Below, in pieces: positions 57,275-64,000 of a DNA stretch of 64,000 bases. The position numbers were made by a program, and so were the translations under genes. The DNA is taken from positions 24,943,254 to 25,007,253 of the forward strand of contig NC_087065.1 in the NCBI RefSeq assembly GCF_963678635.1. Reading direction: 5' to 3'. The notes under the pieces were generated by a model. That model saw nothing but the letters and a program-made list of their open reading frames with translations, ran no database searches and was not told where the DNA came from. Source of the stretch: Symsagittifera roscoffensis. Taxonomy: Eukaryota; Xenacoelomorpha; Acoela; Convolutidae. How positions within the stretch are numbered: the stretch's first letter is position 1; each line of letters opens with the position of its first letter.

Positions 57275-59160
57275 TCAATGCTCCATTTCCTCCTCCTGTG
57301 ACACTGACTCCGCACTCTCGGTTTCCGTGTCTTGTAGCACGTCATTGACTATCCTGACGCTGTTGGAAGCCGTCCTCCAACACTTCTGCTCTTCCACCCT
57401 CTGTTTACAGCAAGGTAGGGGATCCACGTTTGATTCTCTGTTTCTACAGAAGCTGTTGTGGAGACACAACGTCACGTTTCTCTCCAAATCTTCTTTCAGC
57501 ATCTCTGCCTTCTCATTTCCACTACGCTCGCTCGTCCTGGAAATTCTTTTCACAGCGGTGGTCACTGCATTCCGATGGGTCACGAAAGCTCGCTTGAAAG
57601 CTCCTGCCCCAATGTCCAGCTGATATTCACTGTACACTCTGCCATGTTTCGACATATGCTTTTTCGCATACTCGTACAACCATGCAGTCATGTTAGCTCT
57701 GAACCATGGCATCAATCGTTTTCTTGCCCATATCTTCTTCACTTCCATCGGAATGTTTAGAACTTTGCACATTGTCTCAAAAAGATCTAAATCTTTTAGA
57801 CAATCTAATTTCTGCAATTGTTCTCTCGTCGGTGCCTCCTGTCTATTATTTTCTCTCACATGAGCTTCCAGCCATCGTATCGCCATCATAACTCCCACTA
57901 TCACTATTGTTATGGGCTGTGATGAATCTGGTAAACCCATGGAGAGCAGCTCTCCAGAGTCCCAGATCAACACCAAATTACTACGCTTGGGATACCACCA
58001 GGTCTGCAGCAAGCAGTGGCAAGGAAACTCGTCATGTGTCAACATGATGCTCCTCCAATTGCGTTTTCCTGAAGCTTCCAGCAATGGTTCCACTTCCATC
58101 ATCACTCGGTGGATTTCATCATTCTCATCTACTGCATTGTAATCTGTGACAGTTGATCCTCTCTGTTTCTGTTTTTCAAAGTCACTGAAGTTCCCGCTCA
58201 CATATCCCATGAACTTCTTTCCTAGTATTGACTCCAACTCCTCTTTGGTTCTCTCTGGAACTGCTGAGAACATCTTACATAGTAACTCGTAAGACTTTTC
58301 AGACATTCTCGCCAATCTCACGCACTTTGGCACTGAGAAAGCTTGATCCACGATCGTTCTTGTACTCTTCACGTCCACAGCCACGAAATGTACAGGGTAT
58401 CTGCTCTTGCACATTGGAGCCAACGTTGAACCCACCAAATATCGTGCTCCTGATGGTCTACAATAAGTTTCGCTGTGTCTGATGTTCATCTCCGTTTCGA
58501 TTGCTTCCCTCCATTTTCCTATATACTTCTGCTCAGTCTGCAGAACTCCTGGGAATACTTCTACGCTGATGGCTGTGACCATCTCATGTTTCTGTTCTAG
58601 ATTCAATAGTGACTCTAAAGAACCAAACATGCTGTAGAATCCTAGTGCTGTCACTAGATTCACATCGGTTCCTCCATGGCAATCTGCTATCAGTTCCGTT
58701 TCCGTTCTTGCTTTCATCACTACATTTCCAAACAATACCGTCAACTGCTTGTGTTGTTTCTCCAGGGTTTTCACACAGTCTAGACTTCCACAAACGTGAC
58801 CCTCTAGTCCACAGACTTCCGCCAGACAGCTACCAGGTTTGACCCAGTCTTCTGGTCCCCAGCCAGGCAACTCCACTCTATCTTCTCCGTTGCTCTTAGA
58901 GGCTGTTATCATCACATTATATATGATGTTGAGGTCACGCAGGTTACAGTCCGCATTCAGTTCCCTCTGTATGTCCTGTGTCGCCCGTAATATTGAGTCA
59001 GCGTTGGGACTAGGACACCACGATGGCTTCATCAATTCCCACACTGCCATCAAGCTCGTTCTCAGTAATTCATCTGAGAATCCCAACCCAAATTCCACTC
59101 TCTTGTCGGATTTTGGTACTGAAGGTGCAGTCACCTCTTCTTCACATGACCAGGTGGTGT
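57275..59160 (-). CDS. ORF3 C-terminal part (F2-right), intact frame
   Basis: 619 codons from a GTG at 59134 (not a proven start). Starts with the last part of the helical domain (TSLMAVWELMKPSWCP), then the cysteine-containing domain (ADCHGGTDVNLVTALGF, EVFPGVLQTEQK, FSVPKCVRLARMSE) and the C-terminal part (CHCLLQTWWYPKR, LMPWFRANMTAWL, THRNAVTTAVKR, LCLHNSFCRNRE, LPCCK). No stop interrupts it, and it fixes the correct reading of the damaged F1 C-termini. It is out of frame with the SGNH part because of an internal deletion at about 59150. Confidence 0.8.
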
Positions 59161-61605
59161 CGTCAATTGCCTAAATATCTTCACGTGTTGTCCAATCGGC
59201 GCTCTCGCCGTCAGGAATCTTCCTGGCCTTTCTTCACGATTCCTCTCATCATGGTTCAATCTCACATCTTGCAACGGTCTTGCATTCACAGGTCCTATTG
59301 TGTTGTTGGAGGGCAGTCCCTCCAAGTCGGCAAATCTCAAGGCCGTCGTGGAGCTGAAATTTATGCTAGCTGCTATCAACCAGTCTACGCCGGTTATCGA
59401 GTACAATCTGCTGACGGATAGCGTCGCTCCATTCAGCATCCTCCTTGCATCTTCGATGAAGCTCACTCTCTGTAGGTCCAGTTTCATTAGTTCTTCTTTG
59501 TATATATGCCAAGGAGACGGTATGGATCGCGACCACATCAATGAGCCTCTGCTCGGTCTCTCCTCTCGACTGGTACTCGTCGTCTCCGATCTAGTGTCCG
59601 ATCTGGATGTGCCTGCTACTTCCTCGATTGGTTGGTTGACAGGTCCTATCCTTTTCCTAGGATGGATTGTCCTCCTCATCGGTGCTTCTCCCAACCGATC
59701 TTGTACGTCTGTTCTTCGACCTGGTTCACTGGAGCTTTGTTGCCGGTAATTTATGGCGGCTGGGACCGTACCCAAGCGTGTTTCCAGGTTAGGAGGCACA
59801 AAGGTGGTGATCACCGTATCACTCACCGTTCCCTCTTCCTTCAGCACTCCTGTGTCAAAGAGTTCTGCTTCCAGCTCATCCAACCGTTCTTGGAAGACTC
59901 GATTCAACCAAGCTTGTCCTTCGACACTGTCGAAGTGGATGCCATCTGTGGTCAGTCTGGCTTGATCCATGGCTCTCAATTCATGTTCAATGTCCATGAG
60001 GATCATTCTTCCGGCGTTTCGATTTGCTAGGTTTCTCAAGATGTTGTTCCATCTCATGACTCCCTCGTTGTGCCTTCTTCCTGATACTGTCAGGCTTCTT
60101 GTGTTCATTGGCACCGTGCAAACGGTCAGTACCGCGCAACTGAACTTCTGCCAGAGAGTAGTAAACAAACACACCATCATTGCTTCCCACAGTGCTTCCT
60201 GCTCATCTGATCCTCTGGAGATGTCATTCGTCCCAACTAAGATCATCACATTGGGTATCTTCCCTGGATTCATCAGCTCCACCATGCGATATAATTGGGC
60301 AATCGTCGCGCCTCCAAAGGCCATCACCGTGGTGACCCATGAGGTCCTCAAATTCGACAGCACTCTGACTAAGCTGTCTCCCAATATCAGGTGAGATGTC
60401 CCGAGTGGTGGTTGCTGCAGGTTCACAGCCGGGCTCCAGGTAGCTCGATTGAAGCAGGCTCTCGGATGTGTCTCCGGAACTCCCGTGAAACTATACTTCA
60501 ATTGATTATTCTTCTGCACGTCTATTACACGAGACACTTTCTTCGCTGGCATCTTCCTTACTTTCCTCTCTGGGATTCTCGAGTTCCCCATGAGTGGTGT
60601 CACGTTACTCATCCCTTGTCTGATTACTGTCTGGGAGAGTTGTACTCTGCCCGTATCGTCAATCGTTCCATAGGGTGCAGTCACCCCGGAACCTGGTGCA
60701 TTCTTGTTAGCGACCAATCGTCCAGCGGTCTCTATCAGTTTTCTCACTGTCTGTTCTACGACGGGATCACCCAAGGTGTCACTAGGATCCGGGATTGTTA
60801 CTCGGTTCGTCTCTGCTGGAAGCCGTGTCTACGTTGTTTGACTCATTTCTCGAGGTGTCAAGAGCTCCATCGGGGACTGCCCACGAGGAATATCCCTTGC
60901 AGGTATCATTTTCTCAATGGACGTCGTCAACGCCACCTGCTCCGATCGCTCTTTGTAATCCTGCCTTAAGCGTTCGATCTCTTGACCCTGCTTTTTGTTG
61001 CAGTCTTCAAACAACTTTCTCCACATGTCCCGGTCTTCCTCCATCGCCAGCATGGTCTTCGTCATATCGTCTAACTCCTTCTTCGTACTTCTCAACTGAT
61101 CGTTCATCTCGTCCAGATCTTGTATGGTTTGGTTCGTCTGAACCTTCTGTGTTACTTTCGCCCCTTTTGGTGGCACAGCTGCTCTCAGTGGTGAACCAGA
61201 CGAGGTCGCCTCGCTGTTCATCTCCCGATGCATTCTCGTCAGCCCAGGTTTGGGCTTGGAGGGCATTGGCATCTCACCTGGTTGGTAAGTCCTAGAACTT
61301 CCCAACCCAGGCTCATTCGCCAAGTCACTCCCTGAGAGAGCCCCGTTTCTCCACCTCATCACTCTCATGTTCGGACGGTCTAGTACTCCTCTTTCTCCAT
61401 ATGCTGCCATCAACAGGACTTCCGTGGGGCGGTCCCCACGGTTGTCGTGCCCCAAGATGTTAATCAGGGCGGTCAGCAACATGACCACCTCTGGGTCCTC
61501 CAGAGCGAAGTCTCGTTCGATCAGCCGACGATAGATCGCATCTACCATCGGTCCTACATATGCCTCTGCCAGGTCCATCAATTCATCCAGGTTGAAATTG
61601 TCCAT
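59131..61605 (-). pseudogene. ORF3 N-terminal part with SGNH hydrolase (F2-right), one in-frame TAG
   Basis: ATG at 61605 (MDNFNLDELMDL). Helical N-terminus, Pro/Arg linker, coiled coil (about residues 165-235), then a TAG at 60829-60831 where F1 has CAG, and the frame continues with IPDPSDT and the SGNH domain: LILGDSLV, FGGAT, VGTNDIS, DGIHFDS, all four catalytic blocks present. After the linker and the VKIFRQLTTPPG segment the frame ends at 59131. Compared with F1, about 4.6 kb encoding the second SGNH-like domain and most of the helical region are missing, so this is either an internal deletion or a shorter subfamily. Confidence 0.85.
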
Positions 61606-62001
61606 ACTGTTCTTTCCAAGTTTGATTTGATTTCGATTTCAAGTTTTGACTCAAGTGAGCAATTAAATGATCAATCAGGATCTAGAAAAGAAATCACGAA
61701 TGTCACACCTGTCAGTTTCACCTTAACATACATCGTTAAAATTTGCTTAAAGACAGTTCAGATAAAAAGATATTTATCCTAAAATTTATTAAAATCAATT
61801 GGTTTCTAAAATTTTGAAATTCGACCTAAGATTGGACAGTCCAAACTTTGGATCTATTCCCAAGATCGTCATTTAGTTGTTCATGGTCACTAACCCCTAC
61901 TTACCCATGATCTTAATAACCTAACACATAACATAACATAACGCACCTCTCACATATTACACACAACTTAGTCTTTGGCCTAACACCCTCTCGCACATCA
62001 C
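61606..62001 (-). other. pol-ORF3 intergenic region (F2-right)
   Basis: About 400 bp, AT-rich. It contains the splice-acceptor-like site and an ACATAACATAAC patch near 61925, as in F1. No ORF. Confidence 0.6.
61682..61693 (-). promoter_or_regulatory. Candidate 3' splice site upstream of ORF3 (F2-right)
   Basis: Sense TTTCTTTTCTAG followed by ATCCTGATTGATCA, 77 nt before the ATG at 61605. It is the F2 equivalent of the F1 site. Confidence 0.5.
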
Positions 62002-64000
62002 TCAGCCTATACTTAAGTAATATTTCTTATGTAGATATACTTGTATGTTCGTATCAGAGAATATCACGTGTACAAGCGCGTACAATTCCCGAGGATGCAG
62101 TCTTCCTCTATTTGGATCGTACACTGGAAGCGAAAGCTCCTTCACGTCCATTTCCACAAGGAAGTCCCTCAGCCTCGTCAAAGACAAGACTAGATTTTCT
62201 GGGTCCACGTGTTGCTTCTCTGTCGCCCTCGTTACCAGGAAGCATAAGTACTTTCCCGGTATTTGCGACACCGCCGGGGGTAAGGCTGCTACGCCCCCTA
62301 TCCCTGGTCTTTGCTTCCAAAGGAATTCCACGTTTTTATATTCCCTCTTAAAATCTGCCGCTAGCGCCGTCCTAAAACTCATGTCTGCGGTGATAGCTAC
62401 CGCACATGTTCTGTTTGTGAGTATGAAATCACTGTCTGTTAGTATTATGTTACTAGAATATTCATTTGGTAAATTAAAATATGACTCAACTACCCTGCCT
62501 ATGTCAGGTTTCTTAGGTTCTTCACCTGTTTCTGCTTCTAAGTTTCCTGTTTCTCTTGCTATTCTCAATTTTTTTATTATCAAGTTTTCAGTGTGGGTAA
62601 GTCCTACCCCCACTCCCCGGACAAAAATTTCCATCGGCGTCCCCGTCGATCGCATACCGGGTATTAAGTCAAGATTAGAAGCTGGAATGAGAAGTTGTCC
62701 TTCCTGAGCAGCCCAGGAAGGATCATCTCGTTCGGTCTTAATGTATTTCGCGCTTTCGCGATCTACGTCTTGAATCGTAACGCTGGTCTTTTCAGGGTCT
62801 GATGTCATTTCGTTCAGCCACTCTAAGACACGCAGGTTCGTCAGGTCTTGTTCATTTGACTGCTGTTGCTCATCGTCGAACTCCACCTCGGGTTTCGACC
62901 AGTCGTCAACCCACTCATCGTTGTGATCATCGACTATGTCAATGTCCTGTGACACTGTTATTTCCTCTAAACCCACTACTTCCTCCACTATTTTCTTTAG
63001 ATCTATCCTATCCACTACAAAGTCGTCACCGTAAGGATTGTATTTCTTTCTTAGTCTCGTCCCGTCTTTCTGACGAGTCTGCATCGTGAACGGAAGATCT
63101 GGTTCCATGTTCTTGGGAACCTCTGTCTGTTCGGAATCCTGCCAATCTTCCTCTGCGTAGGGCAAGGTTTCATCGTCCGCTTCGATCTGTTCGTTTGGAT
63201 CCAGGTCCAATGGTGTATCCGTACCTTCCTCTACGACTTCGTTTCCATCGTTCTTCTCCCTGGTGCCTTTTTCATTGACCTCACAAGCAGGATCCATCAT
63301 TAGATAATCCCCTTCTTCCATGTCTGCAGGTATACACCAGTCTTCTGTCGATGGATTGTGTGGCTTGATGTTCTCGTAGTGGGCGGCTCGGCCAGTACTC
63401 AGTCTATAAAAGCGTCCCTCTTGGTGCACCTCTGTAATCATGAAGGGTCCCCTCCACTTCTTCAGAAGCTTTTTTGTCCCTTTCGGTGGTATAACGTTCT
63501 GAAATACCCATACGTAGTCTCCCACCGAGTAAGCCTTTGCACCAGCTGCTTTCTTGTCGAATCTTTTCCTCTGCCTTGCCTGTGCCTGCTGAGTGTTTCG
63601 TCTACACAAGTCGTTCAACTCCTGTTGGCGTCTGATCACATCCCTCACGTAGACCTGTGGGGATGTTTTCTTTCCCTCATACTCTGGGTAGAAGAATGTC
63701 AAGGGTAAAGACTTCTCGTGTCCCGTCAGCATCATGTGTGGACTGACTCCAGTGGTGGAGTATTGCGTGCTATTATAAGCTCCCATCACCTGTGGAAGGT
63801 ATCTGTCCCAATCGGTCATGTACCTGGAACAATATACCCTCAGCATCGACACTAACGTCCTATTCTGTCTTTCCACTAAGCCATTCGTCTGAGGGTGGTA
63901 TGTCGTGGAGTGAGCCTGAGCGACTTGTGACCGTCTCATAAGCTCTTTCGTAAGCTCGCCTACGAAAGCCGTTCCATTGTCCGATTGAAACGTCATTGGA
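62002..64000 (-). CDS. pol: Integrase C-terminal part with macro-like tail (F2-right), runs off the window
   Basis: Open from the window edge to the stop at 62002. Begins just before the second catalytic Asp (QSDNG), with Glu in VERQN 35 residues later, then a GPF module (KKWRGPF), an acidic tail of about 250 residues, and the macro-like domain in the last 140 residues: CAVAITADMSF, ALAADFKREY, GKYLCFLVTRA, LSLPVYDPNRGRLHPRELYA, QVYLHKKYY. The domain is much better conserved with F1 than the acidic linker before it. The zinc-binding motif and first Asp are beyond the window. Confidence 0.92.
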   Translation of the reverse strand, partial: PMTFQSDNGTAFVGELTKELMRRSQVAQAHSTTYHPQTNGLVERQNRTLVSMLRVYCSRYMTDWDRYLPQVMGAYNSTQYSTTGVSPHMMLTGHEKSLPLTFFYPEYEGKKTSPQVYVRDVIRRQQELNDLCRRNTQQAQARQRKRFDKKAAGAKAYSVGDYVWVFQNVIPPKGTKKLLKKWRGPFMITEVHQEGRFYRLSTGRAAHYENIKPHNPSTEDWCIPADMEEGDYLMMDPACEVNEKGTREKNDGNEVVEEGTDTPLDLDPNEQIEADDETLPYAEEDWQDSEQTEVPKNMEPDLPFTMQTRQKDGTRLRKKYNPYGDDFVVDRIDLKKIVEEVVGLEEITVSQDIDIVDDHNDEWVDDWSKPEVEFDDEQQQSNEQDLTNLRVLEWLNEMTSDPEKTSVTIQDVDRESAKYIKTERDDPSWAAQEGQLLIPASNLDLIPGMRSTGTPMEIFVRGVGVGLTHTENLIIKKLRIARETGNLEAETGEEPKKPDIGRVVESYFNLPNEYSSNIILTDSDFILTNRTCAVAITADMSFRTALAADFKREYKNVEFLWKQRPGIGGVAALPPAVSQIPGKYLCFLVTRATEKQHVDPENLVLSLTRLRDFLVEMDVKELSLPVYDPNRGRLHPRELYALVHVIFSDTNIQVYLHKKYYLSIG
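62612..62623 (-). promoter_or_regulatory. Central polypurine-tract-like motif in pol (F2-right)
   Basis: Sense TGTCCGGGGAGTGGGGGTAGGA, at the same place in the FVRGVGVG codons as in F1. Confidence 0.5.

Larger units (their letters stand above)
55534..64000 (-). mobile_element. F2-right: 3' part of a giant Ty3-type LTR element, cut by the window edge
   Basis: On the minus strand: end of integrase with macro-like tail, ORF3 (shortened), polypurine tract, 3' LTR. The protein similarity to F1 is clear but much lower than between the two F1 copies, with the same gene order, so this is a sister family. It appears inserted in the 3' UTR of F1-right. The remaining 5' part and second LTR lie beyond 64000. 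Confidence 0.88.

Overview
Every part of this 64 kb window that I can explain is retrotransposon. It comes from a eukaryotic nuclear genome, most likely an invertebrate animal; the sequence does not let me name the host. There are no bacterial-style operons, rRNA or tRNA genes, and no recognisable host gene. Four copies of very large Ty3-type LTR elements, from two related families (F1 and F2), fill the window. The orders of magnitude recall the giant Ty3-group elements Ogre (plants) and Burro (planarians); I cannot say whether these are the same lineage.

Layout. 1-4561: 5' end of an F2 copy on the minus strand (F2-left: 5' LTR, leader with a 25-bp minisatellite, start of gag). 4562-4786: unassigned AT-rich spacer. 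4787-28639: a complete F1 copy on the minus strand (F1-left, 23,853 bp, two ~883-bp LTRs). 28640-28709: 70-bp spacer. 28710-55533: a second F1 copy on the plus strand (F1-right), head-to-head with the first, so the two form a ~23-kb imperfect inverted repeat. 55534-64000: 3' end of another F2 copy on the minus strand (F2-right), which sits in the 3' UTR of F1-right, so the end of F1-right must lie beyond the window.

Gene order in each element is LTR - tRNA primer site - ~3-kb structured leader - gag (coiled coil, capsid-like helices, two CCHC knuckles) - protease - reverse transcriptase - RNase H - integrase with a ~450-residue tail ending in a macro-like domain - ~0.45-kb gap with a conserved splice-acceptor-like site - ORF3 - polypurine tract - LTR. 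ORF3 is the unusual part: an ~8.8-kb, ~2,900-codon frame with an N-terminal coiled coil, an SGNH (GDSL-type) hydrolase domain with its catalytic blocks, a second degenerate SGNH-like domain, a long helical region and a cysteine-containing C-terminal part. It and the macro-like tail are conserved between F1 and F2, which implies that they do work for the element.

No copy is fully intact. The lesions are mostly single in-frame stop codons and small indels, and the long frames can be followed through them. F1-right also carries a 3,456-bp in-frame tandem duplication inside ORF3. Where an ORF is quoted from a non-ATG position the coordinates mark an open frame, not a proven start.
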